Notes: generated from the letters alone by a model not told the origin. 33,045 bases of DNA from a virus (IMGVR_UViG_3300049002_000030:1-33045), one strand, 5' to 3'; numbered from the stretch's first letter, positions 22,499 to 30,860 are shown. A program made the numbers and translations.

Positions 22499-22945
22499 GT
22501 GCGACCTGACCAGTACGAGCACCTCCACTCCCATCTCGAGCGCCTGCAGGCGCGCCTCGACGTCCTGGACGACGCCGTGGTGCGGCTGCAGCAGATCGAG
22601 ATCGCCACTTCCCGAATGGAGCTGACCCTCATGGCCCGCGCATCCGACCAGATCAACGACCTGTCCAGCAAGATCGACGCCCTGGGCACCGTCGTCACCG
22701 ACGTGCACTCCGACTTCGAAGCCCTGCGGGCGGCGATGGAAGCCGACCGGGAGAACCTCTCGGCCGCCGGCCAGGCCGCGCTCGACGCCGCCAACGCCAA
22801 GGCCGACGCGGTGGCGCAGCAGCTGCGCGACCTCGACGTGGAGGTCGGCGACGCCGACGGTTCCGACATTCCGACCCCGCCGCCCGCGGACGAGGGTGGC
22901 CTTGCCCCGGACGACACCGCCGGCGGCGCGAGCCCGACCGCCTGA
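22499..22945 (+). CDS. Coiled-coil protein
   Basis: The product is 148 aa. Most of residues 5-115 follow a heptad pattern with regular Leu/Ile/Val positions (LQARLDVLDDAVVRLQQIE, INDLSSKIDALGTVV). The C-terminus is acidic and Pro/Gly-rich. Such proteins occur in head modules as assembly aids. GTG start 22499. Confidence 0.65.
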   Translation: MRPDQYEHLHSHLERLQARLDVLDDAVVRLQQIEIATSRMELTLMARASDQINDLSSKIDALGTVVTDVHSDFEALRAAMEADRENLSAAGQAALDAANAKADAVAQQLRDLDVEVGDADGSDIPTPPPADEGGLAPDDTAGGASPTA

Positions 22946-23017
22946 GAGCTGGCCCGGCGGCTGTGGCGTCCTCACTACGCTGCGGCCGCCGGTGCTCGCC
23001 GGGGAGGGCGACGCACC

Positions 23018-23203
23018 ATGAGGTACCAAGTGGCGCACAGCGACCTGCTGGTGCGTCGCGACCACCGTCCGGTCCTGGCCCGCGCCATGTGCGCGCGCTG
23101 CGGGCGTCGCTGGCTCGAGGGCCGGCGGATCTGGCACACCGAGTGCGCTGCGCTGCTGGCTCATGCGTTCGACCTGTACTTCGAGCGCGTGCGCGAGCCG
23201 TAG
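23018..23203 (+). CDS. Small zinc-finger-like protein
   Basis: The product is 61 aa with a GGGGAGGG ribosome site. It has a CARCGRRW motif, then a HTEC segment about 15 residues later, giving a C-x2-C...H-x2-C zinc site. The gene is followed by a long-loop inverted repeat. Unknown function. Confidence 0.6.
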   Translation: MRYQVAHSDLLVRRDHRPVLARAMCARCGRRWLEGRRIWHTECAALLAHAFDLYFERVREP

Positions 23204-23211
23204 ACATAGGT

Positions 23212-23263
23212 GAGGCCCACCGGTCTCTTGTTGATCCGAAGATTAACGGGCGCGGTGGGCCTC
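23212..23263. terminator. Convergent terminator
   Basis: GAGGCCCACCG (23212-23222) pairs with CGGTGGGCCTC (23253-23263) across a 30-nt loop. It lies between a plus-strand gene and a minus-strand gene that converge here, so it may serve both. Confidence 0.5.
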
Positions 23264-23286
23264 GACTGTAAGGCTTACCTGTCGCG

Positions 23287-23544
23287 TCAGTGCTCCAGGA
23301 TGATGTGCGCCCAGATGCTTCGGTCGGGCGCTTCGTAGAAGCCCTGCCCGGTATTGCGCAGCTCGTCGGCCAGCGCCGAGGCGATGGGGATCCGGACGCG
23401 GTCGCCCGCGATCTCCAGTAGCTCCTCGGGGATGCCCTCGTGGAAGAGCACCACCCTGGTGCCCACGTCGGTGGTCGGCATGACCCGGCCCCAATCCCGG
23501 CAGACCCCCCGTAGGCCAATGTGGCTGAGAGTCACCCGTTCCAT
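23287..23544 (-). CDS. Minus-strand hypothetical protein (moron)
   Basis: The product is 85 aa. The ATG complementary to 23542-23544 is chosen because AGGAG lies seven bases upstream on that strand; a longer frame exists but would overlap the promoter. The protein shows TTDVGTRVVLFHEGIPEELLEIAGDRVRIP, a small beta domain, and a GQGFYEAPDRSIWAHI end. It has its own copy of the direct-repeat promoter and is transcribed against the head genes. Function unknown. Confidence 0.7.
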   Translation of the reverse strand: MERVTLSHIGLRGVCRDWGRVMPTTDVGTRVVLFHEGIPEELLEIAGDRVRIPIASALADELRNTGQGFYEAPDRSIWAHIILEH

Positions 23545-23590
23545 TGCAAAACTCCTGTTTCCTGTTGTTTCCAGCTCCGGCTGAAGCGCC

Positions 23591-23620
23591 AACAGCGTAG
23601 CACCGCTCCACGACACCGAA
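23591..23620 (-). promoter_or_regulatory. Direct-repeat promoter/operator, copy 5 (minus strand)
   Basis: On the minus strand TTCGGTGTC (23620-23612) and TACGCTGTT (23599-23591) are 21 bp apart, with TACGCT as -10. The leader to the start at 23544 is about 40 nt and carries AGGAG. GGTGTC and TACGCT match copies 2-4 with identical spacing. Confidence 0.65.
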
Positions 23621-23636
23621 GGGAGCGTGCGCGCGC

Positions 23637-25229
23637 GTGGCGATCAACGTCGAGACCCGGCTGTCCCCCGGCTGGTGGATGGACCGACTGTTCCGCCGGC
23701 TGTCCGACCAGAAGCGCCACGACCGACTCAACGAGCTGCACAAGCGCTACCACGGCGACCCGCCGCTGCCTGAGGGCAATGATGTGGCCAGGGAGCTGTT
23801 CACCGCCTTCCAAAAGAAGGCCCGTACCAACTACGCCGAGCTGGCCGTTTCGGCCGTCAGCGAGCGAATGAAGCCGGTCGGTTTCCGGACCGCGGTCGAC
23901 GCCGACGAGACCGGCGACACCGACGCGATCGACATCTGGCTGCGCTCGCGCATGAACATCGTCTGTGCCGATACCCACGACCTGATGCTGAACCTGGGCG
24001 AGGCCTTCGTCATCGTCGGCTGGATGGACGACAAGCGCGGCGTGCCGGTGGTCACCGCCGAGGACCCGCGCTACATGGTCGGCGAGCCTGACCCGGTCGA
24101 CCCGTACCAGCTGCGCGCCGCGCTGAAGTTCCTGCGCGACGACATCGAGGGCGAGGACCGGGCGTACCTGTACCTGCCCGGCGAGGTCTGGGTGGCCAAG
24201 CGCGACGCCCCGTTCAGCGCGCTCGACCCGCACGTGGGGCCGATGTACTGGTCCCCGCAGACCTGGACCTGGGACACCGAGCGTTCCGGCACGCTGGGCC
24301 ACGAGCAGCTGCCGGTGGTGCGCTTTTTGAACAAGGACGGCCAGGGCGAGTACGAGAAGCACATCGACATCCTGGACCGGATCAACTACCAGACGCTGAA
24401 CCGGCTCTGCACGGCCGCCCTGCAGGCGTTTCGGCAGAGGGCGATCGAGACGACGGCCGAGGAGCCGATCGACACCGAGGACGAGGCCGGCAACCCGATC
24501 GACTACTCGGGCGTGTTCACCTCCGACCCCGGCGCGGTCTGGTTCCTGCCGCCGGGCGCGAAGATCTGGGAGTCCGGGGCCGCGGACATGCGGCAGATCC
24601 TGGAGATCAACGAGAGCGACATCGTCCAGTTCGCGGCCACCACCAAGACCCCGATGTACTACCTCAACCCGGGCGGCGCCAACCAGAGCGCCGACGGCGC
24701 GAGCATGCAGCGCGAGTCGCTGGTCTACAAGGTCGAGGACCGCATCGAGCGGTGCAAGCCGCTGTGGTCCGAGGTCATGTCGCTGATCTTCTCCGCAGTC
24801 GGCGATTCCGAGCGCGCAGACGTCAGCAAGATCCAGTCGCTGTGGGCCAACCCGGACCGGCTCAGCCTGGCCGAGAAGGCCGACGCGGCGAACAAGGTGC
24901 AGACGCTCATTCCCTGGCGCTCGATGATGAAGCTGATCTTCGACTTCGACCCGCAGACGATTGAGCGGATGCAGTCGGAGCGCGAGGAGGAGCAGCTCAT
25001 TGCGCTGCAGCAGCAGCTCCTGCTGCAGGCACAGGAGCAGGCCGCGGCCAACGCCAAGTCGCTGGACCCGAACGCCGGCAAGGCCGGCAACAACGACGGG
25101 GACAACGCCGGCGCGAAGGCGGCCCAGGCCACCGCGGACAACGCAGCCGCACAGCTGGCCAGCCTCAAGGGTCTGACCGGTGGCGCCCAGCTGCAGATCG
25201 GCACCGCGCCCAAGAGCCTACGGGCGTAA
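23637..25229 (+). CDS. Portal protein
   Basis: This 530-aa portal is of the SPP1 gp6-like type used by many actinophages. It has an N-terminal helical part (GWWMDRLFRRLSDQKRHDRL), then FQKKARTNYAELAVSAVSERM, a central wing with DPRYMVGEPDP, and TTKTPMYYLNPGGANQSADG near residue 340, the conserved region just before the long crown helices. The C-terminus is Gln/Ala-rich. It forms the dodecameric ring at one vertex through which DNA is packaged. The GTG start at 23637 follows GAAGGGAG. Confidence 0.88.
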   Translation: MAINVETRLSPGWWMDRLFRRLSDQKRHDRLNELHKRYHGDPPLPEGNDVARELFTAFQKKARTNYAELAVSAVSERMKPVGFRTAVDADETGDTDAIDIWLRSRMNIVCADTHDLMLNLGEAFVIVGWMDDKRGVPVVTAEDPRYMVGEPDPVDPYQLRAALKFLRDDIEGEDRAYLYLPGEVWVAKRDAPFSALDPHVGPMYWSPQTWTWDTERSGTLGHEQLPVVRFLNKDGQGEYEKHIDILDRINYQTLNRLCTAALQAFRQRAIETTAEEPIDTEDEAGNPIDYSGVFTSDPGAVWFLPPGAKIWESGAADMRQILEINESDIVQFAATTKTPMYYLNPGGANQSADGASMQRESLVYKVEDRIERCKPLWSEVMSLIFSAVGDSERADVSKIQSLWANPDRLSLAEKADAANKVQTLIPWRSMMKLIFDFDPQTIERMQSEREEEQLIALQQQLLLQAQEQAAANAKSLDPNAGKAGNNDGDNAGAKAAQATADNAAAQLASLKGLTGGAQLQIGTAPKSLRA

Positions 25230-25257
25230 CGGACATGGGACGGAGGGGAACCGGACC

Positions 25258-26337
25258 GTGGCGCGGCGCACCGACCAGATCCGCGAACTGCAGGCCCTGA
25301 TCCAGGCCCAGGCCGCGGTCCGCGACCAGCAGTCGAAGCTGGCCCAGACCGGCGCACGCCAGGCGTTCGGGAAGATCGACGACTGGCGTGACCCGAAGCA
25401 GACCCGCCGTGCGGTCACTGACGCCGTCAAGATCGTGCAGTCGGCGCAGCGCCGCACGGCCAGCGTCACCGACGGCTACATGGCCCGCTCTACCAGCGCG
25501 ATCACCGGGCGCCGCTACGACACCGTCGGCGCGATCGACGTGCGCTCGCTGCGCCGCAAGCTCCCGCAGGATGTCATCGAGCAGCTGGCCAAGTCCGGCC
25601 GCGACTCGATCCCGGCGGCCCAGGCGACCCGCTCGCAGGGCAGGGTCGCCGCGGTACCGGCCGAGGAGGTCTACGGGCGCATCGCCGACCACGTGCGGTT
25701 CGTGACGGTCTCCCGCGGGATCAGCACCGAGCAGGCCGCGCTGGAGGGCCTGCGCCGCGCAGCGATCGTCGCCGACACCGACGTCATGCTGGCCGACCGG
25801 GCCCAGGCGAACAAGTTCCTGACCCAGCGCAAGCCCACCAGCGTGGTCGGCTACCGGCGCATCCTGCACCCCGAGCTGGGCTCCGGCGCTCCGCCGTGCG
25901 GCCTGTGCGTGGTGGCCGCCGACCGGCTCTACCACATCGAAGACCTGATGCCGATCCACTCGCGCTGCCGGTGCACAGTGGCCGCGGTACTGGCCGATTA
26001 TGACCCCGGCCAGACCCTGAACGATCAGGACCTGGCCGCGATCTACAAGGCCGCCGGCGGCAACACCCGCAACCAGCTCAAGACGGTGCGGGTGTCCTAC
26101 GACGAGCACGGCGAGCTGGGCCCGGTGCTGACCAATGCCGACCAGAATTTCCGTGGCCTGTCCGATTTCGCCCGCACGCAGAGCCAGGACCTGGAGACGA
26201 ACTGGCTGGCCGAGCTGGAGTCGCTGCAAGAGCAGCTGTCCAGCCTGGTCGGCCGGGCCGGCGAGAGCAGCGACGTCGACCAGGCCATCCAGTGGAACAG
26301 GCAGAAGATCCGCGAACTGAGCGCGCGCCTGCCGTAG
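25258..26337 (+). CDS. MuF-like head morphogenesis / capsid maturation protein
   Basis: The product is 359 aa, directly after portal. The MuF signature is at about residues 212-245: PPCGLCVVAADRLYHI, then MPIHSRCRCTVAAV, a Cys/His-containing domain. The N-terminal half is helical and the C-terminal end has a leucine-rich helix (LAELESLQEQLSSLV). MuF proteins are minor head components, sometimes with a protease or toxin fused; no extra domain is obvious here. The GTG at 25258 is preferred because of GGAGGGG upstream. Confidence 0.85.
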   Translation: MARRTDQIRELQALIQAQAAVRDQQSKLAQTGARQAFGKIDDWRDPKQTRRAVTDAVKIVQSAQRRTASVTDGYMARSTSAITGRRYDTVGAIDVRSLRRKLPQDVIEQLAKSGRDSIPAAQATRSQGRVAAVPAEEVYGRIADHVRFVTVSRGISTEQAALEGLRRAAIVADTDVMLADRAQANKFLTQRKPTSVVGYRRILHPELGSGAPPCGLCVVAADRLYHIEDLMPIHSRCRCTVAAVLADYDPGQTLNDQDLAAIYKAAGGNTRNQLKTVRVSYDEHGELGPVLTNADQNFRGLSDFARTQSQDLETNWLAELESLQEQLSSLVGRAGESSDVDQAIQWNRQKIRELSARLP

Positions 26338-26517
26338 CTACCAGAGCCCGCCGACCGTGGGCGAGTCGTGGAACCGCGCGACCATCGCCTCACGCGTCCA
26401 CGACTCGGGGTCGACCTCCTCGGAGGGCAGCTCGACCTTGATGAAGTTCTCCAGCCACCAGCCACCGAGCACGAAGTCGGCGAACTGCTCGTCAGCTGGC
26501 CAACGGTCGGCGCTCAT
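26338..26517 (-). CDS. Small hypothetical protein, last gene of the minus-strand moron operon
   Basis: The product is 59 aa, starting at an ATG that shares one base with the stop of the HD hydrolase gene (TGATG). It is acidic with several Trp (GGWWLENFIKVELPSEEVDP). It ends immediately beside the MuF stop. No family is recognised; its coupling suggests action with the hydrolase. Confidence 0.6.
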   Translation of the reverse strand: MSADRWPADEQFADFVLGGWWLENFIKVELPSEEVDPESWTREAMVARFHDSPTVGGLW

Positions 26518-27044
26518 CAGTCCTCTTCGGCCATCGCCGGGCCGAAGAGCATGCACTCCTGCCGGCCCAGCCCGTGTTCGCGCATGTGTGCGTCGCGAGC
26601 CGGCACCAGGACCGCCAGGGCCTCGTCGTACTTCTCGCACAGCCGCCGGACCCGCCGCGGCTCGGTCTTGATGAGGTTGCGCAGCTCGAATCGGTTGTCG
26701 GTGTTGTCGGCCAGCTTGACGTGGCAGGCCAGCGGGTGCGCGGCCGCGATGTAGATGCGGTCCATGTAGTTCTCGCCCTCGCGCAGGGTCACCGCATCGA
26801 CAGCCCTGACCACCATGTCCGGGTAGCCCAGGTCGCGCAGCAGCTTGAGGGTGACCACGGTGTCCTCGACGACGTCGTGCAGCAGGCCAGCCATGTACGC
26901 CCACTCGCCGTGCGGCCTCAGCCGGCCGGCGACCCGGCGGACGTGGTTGACGTACGGCTCCTCGCCGTAGGGCTGGCCCTGGTGCGCCAGGGCGACGAAC
27001 TCGTCGGTGTAGCTGACGCCGGGCGTCCAGTAGTCGGCGGTCAT
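26517..27044 (-). CDS. MESH1/SpoT-type HD-domain hydrolase
   Basis: The product is 175 aa. HQGQPYGEEPYVNHVRRVAG, AGLLHDVVEDT and VKLADNTDNRF are the three conserved segments of RelA/SpoT-family HD hydrolases, with the metal-binding His, HD pair and late Asp, plus the ED pair. No synthetase or regulatory domain is present, so it resembles small alarmone hydrolases such as MESH1, which remove the 3' diphosphate of (p)ppGpp or act on NADPH. In a phage it could cancel a stringent or alarmone-based defence response. It is the middle gene of a minus-strand operon in the late region, with overlaps at both ends. Confidence 0.85.
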   Translation of the reverse strand: MTADYWTPGVSYTDEFVALAHQGQPYGEEPYVNHVRRVAGRLRPHGEWAYMAGLLHDVVEDTVVTLKLLRDLGYPDMVVRAVDAVTLREGENYMDRIYIAAAHPLACHVKLADNTDNRFELRNLIKTEPRRVRRLCEKYDEALAVLVPARDAHMREHGLGRQECMLFGPAMAEED

Positions 27045-27289
27045 GCCGGCACGTGCCAGGCGCGGACCTCGGCCAACTGGAACCTCTTGCTCCGCCCGAG
27101 GTCGTAGACCTCCATCGCCTGCTGCATCTCGGCGGCGGCGATGCGGTCGAGCTGGGTCTGTACTTCGCCGCCCCAGACGTAGACCGGGTAGTCGTCGTGA
27201 TCGAACTCGTCGACGACCACGATCATGTGAGTCGCACCGTCCTCGATGCCGGCTTCGAACCAGTCGTCGATCTGCTGCACAGTCGTCAT
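27041..27289 (-). CDS. Conserved small actinobacterial protein, first gene of the moron operon
   Basis: The product is 82 aa with AGGAG on the minus strand just before the start. VQQIDDWFEAGIEDGATHMIVVVDEFDHDDYPVYVW and MEVYDL match a small family common in actinobacterial genomes and phages with no known function. The stop overlaps the HD hydrolase start (ATGA), so they are translated together. Confidence 0.75.
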   Translation of the reverse strand: MTTVQQIDDWFEAGIEDGATHMIVVVDEFDHDDYPVYVWGGEVQTQLDRIAAAEMQQAMEVYDLGRSKRFQLAEVRAWHVPA

Positions 27290-27322
27290 GCCTTGCTCCT
27301 GTCTAGCTGGGGTTGTCGAACT

Positions 27323-27352
27323 AACAGCCTAACAGTCGACTGCGACACCAAG
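27323..27352 (-). promoter_or_regulatory. Direct-repeat promoter/operator, copy 6 (minus strand)
   Basis: On the minus strand CTTGGTGTC (27352-27344) and TAGGCTGTT (27331-27323) are 21 bp apart; TAGGCT is the -10. It is placed to drive the three-gene HD hydrolase operon with a leader of about 30 nt. Confidence 0.6.
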
Positions 27353-27356
27353 ACCT

Positions 27357-27384
27357 CCCTCACCTGATGCGGTGGGGGCTTTTT
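27357..27384 (+). terminator. Intrinsic terminator upstream of the scaffold gene
   Basis: CCCTCACC pairs with GGTGGGGG (one G-T wobble), loop of six, followed by C and five Ts. It lies on the plus strand just before the scaffold gene and beside the minus-strand promoter. Confidence 0.6.
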
Positions 27385-27436
27385 CATGCCCGCCATGGGC
27401 GCCCACACCCATCAACCCGACACGGGAGTCACCACC

Positions 27437-28429
27437 ATGACCCAGCCGCACATCCCGGGCCTGATCACCGCCACGGGAGGCGTCACGCCGCCCGCCGCTC
27501 CGGCACAGCCGGCCCAGATCACCCAGCCCGGCACACCGGCTGTGCAGCCGGCACCGGCGGCGCAGGCCGCTCCGGTCCCAGTTACTCAGGCCGTGCAGGC
27601 CGCACCGCCGCAGGATCCAGCGGCGGCCGCGGTTGCGGTGCAGCTGCCGACCACCCTGTCGACCGGGGTCACCACGACCACCCTGCCGGGGCTCACCGTC
27701 ACGGTGCCCGGACTGAACCCGCCCGCTGTCGCCGTTCCGGGCCAGCCCACCGTGCAGCAACCCGCCAATCCCCCGCAGGATCCCGCCACGGGAACCGACG
27801 CGGATCGCGGCTACCCGCAGGGCACCCCGCTGGAGCAGATGAACGCCGAGCAGCGCGAGGCGTACTGGAAGTACCACGCCCGGCAGTGGGAGACGCGCGC
27901 GAAGGAGCGCAACGACTACGACGCCGTCAAGGCCAAGGCCGGACAGTACGACCAGCTCGTCGCCAGCCAGGCCACCGATCAGGAGAAGGCGATCACGGCC
28001 GCTCGTGCCGAGGGAGAACGATCCGCGACCGCCAGGGCCGCCGTCGTCCTCGTCGACGCGCACGTGCGCGCGGGCCTGCAGCAGCGCCTGCAGCCGCACC
28101 AGGTGGAGGCTCTCGCCTCGAACTTGAACCACCAGCACTTCCTCGGGGCCGACGGCCTGACGGTGGACGCCGCCAAGGTGCTCGCCTTCGTCGACACCGT
28201 CGCCCCGCAGGCCGCAGCCACCGCCGTCACGGTTCCGGCTGTCCCCGCCACCCCGGGCGCTCTGCCCGTCGGCGTCCCGTACTCCGCGCAGCCGCCGCAG
28301 CCCGCCACGGGCCTGCCGCGCCAGCTGCCGGACCTCGGTCAGGGCGCTCAGACGTCGGCACCGCTCGACAAGTTGGAGGCCGGGCGCCAGCAGGCGCGCG
28401 CCTTCCTCGCCAACGGCGGAAACCGCTAG
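27437..28429 (+). CDS. Capsid scaffolding protein
   Basis: The product is 330 aa. The first third is a Pro/Ala/Thr/Gln-rich low-complexity region. The middle has MNAEQREAYWKYHARQWETRAKERNDYDAVKAKAG, the helix typical of actinophage scaffolds. The end returns to Pro/Ala and finishes with a basic-acidic helix (LDKLEAGRQQARAF) suited to capsid binding. The position, between MuF and the decoration and capsid genes, supports the call. ATG 27437 has GGGAG eight bases upstream. Confidence 0.82.
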   Translation: MTQPHIPGLITATGGVTPPAAPAQPAQITQPGTPAVQPAPAAQAAPVPVTQAVQAAPPQDPAAAAVAVQLPTTLSTGVTTTTLPGLTVTVPGLNPPAVAVPGQPTVQQPANPPQDPATGTDADRGYPQGTPLEQMNAEQREAYWKYHARQWETRAKERNDYDAVKAKAGQYDQLVASQATDQEKAITAARAEGERSATARAAVVLVDAHVRAGLQQRLQPHQVEALASNLNHQHFLGADGLTVDAAKVLAFVDTVAPQAAATAVTVPAVPATPGALPVGVPYSAQPPQPATGLPRQLPDLGQGAQTSAPLDKLEAGRQQARAFLANGGNR

Positions 28430-28477
28430 CAGCCGGCGCCGAGGTCTCTCGCGCGCCACCCCATTCAAGGAGAACCC

Positions 28478-28900
28478 ATGGACCTCAGCGTCCGCAGCTA
28501 CGGGCCCTGGTCGCCCGAGAACTTCAGCTGGCTGGGCTCCGCGCACGGCACCGACTCGACGCAGACGATCACTCTCGTCAAGTCGCTGTTCAGCGCGCTG
28601 TCCTACTACACCGGCTCCCAGCTGATCCCGGGTGGCGTTGCCCTCGGCAAGGTCACCTCGGCTGGCGCGACCCAGGACATGTTCGGCCCCTACGACAACG
28701 CCGCCACCGACGGTCGCCAGACCATGGTCGGCCACCTCTTCAGCACCAAGTCGGTGACGGGCTCCGGCCTGTACATCGGCGCGGCGCTGCTCGTCCACGG
28801 CACGGTCCGGCTCTCGAAGCTGGCTGCCATCACCGCTGACCACGGGGTCGACACGGCCGGCCAGGCCGACGTTGCCGGCCGCCTGGTCTACCTGGCCTGA
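28478..28900 (+). CDS. Head decoration protein (lambda gpD-like)
   Basis: The product is 140 aa. LIPGGVALGKVTSAG followed by MFGPYDNAATDGRQTMVGHLFSTKS is the conserved core of gpD-type trimeric decoration proteins that cap the capsid three-fold sites. It lies just before the major capsid gene. AAGGAG ribosome site. Confidence 0.85.
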   Translation: MDLSVRSYGPWSPENFSWLGSAHGTDSTQTITLVKSLFSALSYYTGSQLIPGGVALGKVTSAGATQDMFGPYDNAATDGRQTMVGHLFSTKSVTGSGLYIGAALLVHGTVRLSKLAAITADHGVDTAGQADVAGRLVYLA

Positions 28901-28914
28901 GAGGAGGCGTAACG

Positions 28915-29952
28915 ATGGCACTGAATTTCGATCTCATCGAGCCCGGCGTCCTGACCGGATTCGTGCGTGAGCTGCCGGTCCCGGCGAACTACACGCTCAG
29001 CACCTTCCTGCCGGACCAGAACATCTCCGACATCGAGGCCGCCTTCACGACGGCCTTCAAGCGCAACCGCGCGGCCATGTTCCGGGCGTACGACGCCGAG
29101 ACGCCCATCGGCGAGCGTGACAACTTCCAGCGTTCGCGCGTCAGCCTGCCGCCCCTGGGTCAGAAGACCCTGGTCGGCGAGGAGGAGCGCCTGCGCCTGG
29201 AGATGCTGCGTTCGGGCGGCGACAACACCGCCAGCCTGATCCAGGCGCTGTACAACGACGCCCGGATCAACACCGAGGCGGTCCTGGCCCGCATGGAACT
29301 GGCCCGCGGCCAGGTCCTGACCACCGGCAAGTTCACCTTCGCCGGCGAGAACGGTCTCAAGGGCATCGAGGCGGACTTTGGTGTGCCGTCGAGCCACATG
29401 CCGACCGCGCCGGACCCGTGGACCGACCACGTCGACGCCGACCCGCTCGACCAGCTGCGCGACTGGGTCGACCTGTTCGTCGACGACGCCGGCGAGGCCC
29501 CCGCCTACGGGCTGACCTCGCGCCAGGCGATCGGGCACATGCTGCGCAACGAGAAGGTGCGTTCGCGTTACGCCACCCTGGGCGGCACCCCGTCGGTCAT
29601 CACCCGGTCGCAGCTGGCCGCGGTGCTGGACAGCGAGGACCTGCCGCAGCTGGTGCAGTACGACTCGCAGGTGTACGTGAACAACACGGCCACCCGGATC
29701 ATCCCCGCCAACAAGATGATCCTCCTGCCGCAGACCGCCACCGCCCTGGGCAACACCTACTGGGGCGTCACGGCCGAGGCGCTGGAGCTGGTCGGACTCA
29801 ACAACCCGCAGCTCACCTTCGCCCAGGCCCCCGGCCTGGTCGGCATGGTGACCAAGGAGGGCGACCCGGTCCGCACCTGGACCAAGGTCACGGCGATCGG
29901 CATGCCCGTGCTGGCCGACAACCTCAAGCTCCTGACGGCCACCCTCTGGTGA
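28915..29952 (+). CDS. Major capsid protein (protein E-like, HK97 fold)
   Basis: The product is 345 aa with a GAGAGGAGG ribosome site. The order matches E-type capsids: N-terminal PANYTLSTFLPDQNISDIEA, a loop RVSLPPLGQKTLVGEEERLRLE, spine helix (ARINTEAVLARMELARGQVL), the ADF and P-domain region, then WGVTAEALELVG and GMVTKEGDP in the A-domain. It forms the icosahedral shell with the preceding decoration protein. No N-terminal delta domain is evident, consistent with a separate scaffold. Confidence 0.88.
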   Translation: MALNFDLIEPGVLTGFVRELPVPANYTLSTFLPDQNISDIEAAFTTAFKRNRAAMFRAYDAETPIGERDNFQRSRVSLPPLGQKTLVGEEERLRLEMLRSGGDNTASLIQALYNDARINTEAVLARMELARGQVLTTGKFTFAGENGLKGIEADFGVPSSHMPTAPDPWTDHVDADPLDQLRDWVDLFVDDAGEAPAYGLTSRQAIGHMLRNEKVRSRYATLGGTPSVITRSQLAAVLDSEDLPQLVQYDSQVYVNNTATRIIPANKMILLPQTATALGNTYWGVTAEALELVGLNNPQLTFAQAPGLVGMVTKEGDPVRTWTKVTAIGMPVLADNLKLLTATLW

Positions 29953-30476
29953 CCGCCGAGGAGAAGCCCCGCGTTCTGACGCGGCTGGTGATCCTCGACG
30001 GCGTGGTCTGGAACGAGGGCGACGTACCTCCCCCGGAGGTCGCCGCCCTCATCCGGAACCCGAAGTGCTGGGCACCCGTCGAGGCCGACGCCAACCCGTG
30101 GGGCCCCGAGGGCCGGCGCACGCCGTCGGTGAACGTCATGGACACTGGGATGCCGGTGATCCCCAGCGAACCGGGCACCAACGGCATCCCGAACTTGACG
30201 GAGCAGCCGGCCGACACCATCTCCAGCACGGTCGTCCCGGCCGCTGCGGGCACGGTCAACGGCCTGCCGCTACCCGATCCGGAGCCGGTTGTCGCCGAGT
30301 CCGAGCCCGTCGAGGAGATGGTCGCTCCGGTCCTGCCGGAGCCGCCGCGTTCCGGCAAGGGGGCGACCGAGGCCGCCTGGCGCGCGTACGCCGCCCAGCT
30401 GGATGTCGACGTGACGGCAGCCGCGGACCGCGGCGACATCATCGCCCGGCTCAGGGACGACGGCCGCATCCAGTAA
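29949..30476 (+). CDS. Head-to-tail connector-like protein with HeH-type C-terminus
   Basis: The product is 175 aa, GTGA-coupled to the capsid gene. LVILDGVVWNEGDVPPPEVAALIRNPKCW matches the start of small connector-region proteins. A Pro-rich middle is followed by AAWRAYAAQLDVDVTAAADRGDIIARLRD, a HeH/Lsr2-like helix-extension-helix module that could bind DNA or a partner. The exact role in the virion is inferred from position. Confidence 0.65.
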   Translation: MTAEEKPRVLTRLVILDGVVWNEGDVPPPEVAALIRNPKCWAPVEADANPWGPEGRRTPSVNVMDTGMPVIPSEPGTNGIPNLTEQPADTISSTVVPAAAGTVNGLPLPDPEPVVAESEPVEEMVAPVLPEPPRSGKGATEAAWRAYAAQLDVDVTAAADRGDIIARLRDDGRIQ

Positions 30477-30504
30477 CCCATCGATCTCGCGTCCCGGCGG
30501 CCTT

Positions 30505-30518
30505 CCCCGGCGCCGGGG
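30505..30518. repeat. Perfect GC palindrome between capsid and tail genes
   Basis: A 14-bp perfect palindrome (CCCCGGCGCCGGGG) lies in the 90-nt gap between the connector gene and the next small gene. It could stabilise or attenuate transcripts of the capsid region; no U tract. Confidence 0.4.
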
Positions 30519-30566
30519 CGCGGATCTCCCTTGCCCCGCACCCGATCCACACGAAACGAGGACGAG

Positions 30567-30860
30567 ATGTCGAATCCCGTGCGTACCTGCATCGGGTGCG
30601 CCCAGAGCGACGACCACCCGCGGCACCTGTTCGCCACCGGCGATGGGGCACTGATCGGCTACCACATGGACTGCTGCGCCATCGCACGCGACTGCGAGGT
30701 CTGCAAGGCTCAGCTCGCCGATGTCGGGGGCGTCAAGAAGAACCCGAAGGGTGACGCGCTGCGCGCCCACCTGGTCACCACCGGCCCGGAGGCCGACAAG
30801 CCCGGCTGGACGGCGCCGGCCGACGAGCCGGTCGCGACCAGCGACAAGCAGAAGGGCTGA
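30567..30860 (+). CDS. Small zinc-binding phage protein
   Basis: The product is 97 aa. RTCIGCAQSDDHPRHL, then YHMDCCAIARDCEVC, gives a Cys/His pattern (C-x2-C, HPRH, H-x2-C-C, C-x2-C) conserved in a small family found after capsid genes in actinophages. The role is unknown. ACGAGGACGAG lies upstream. Confidence 0.75.
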   Translation: MSNPVRTCIGCAQSDDHPRHLFATGDGALIGYHMDCCAIARDCEVCKAQLADVGGVKKNPKGDALRAHLVTTGPEADKPGWTAPADEPVATSDKQKG

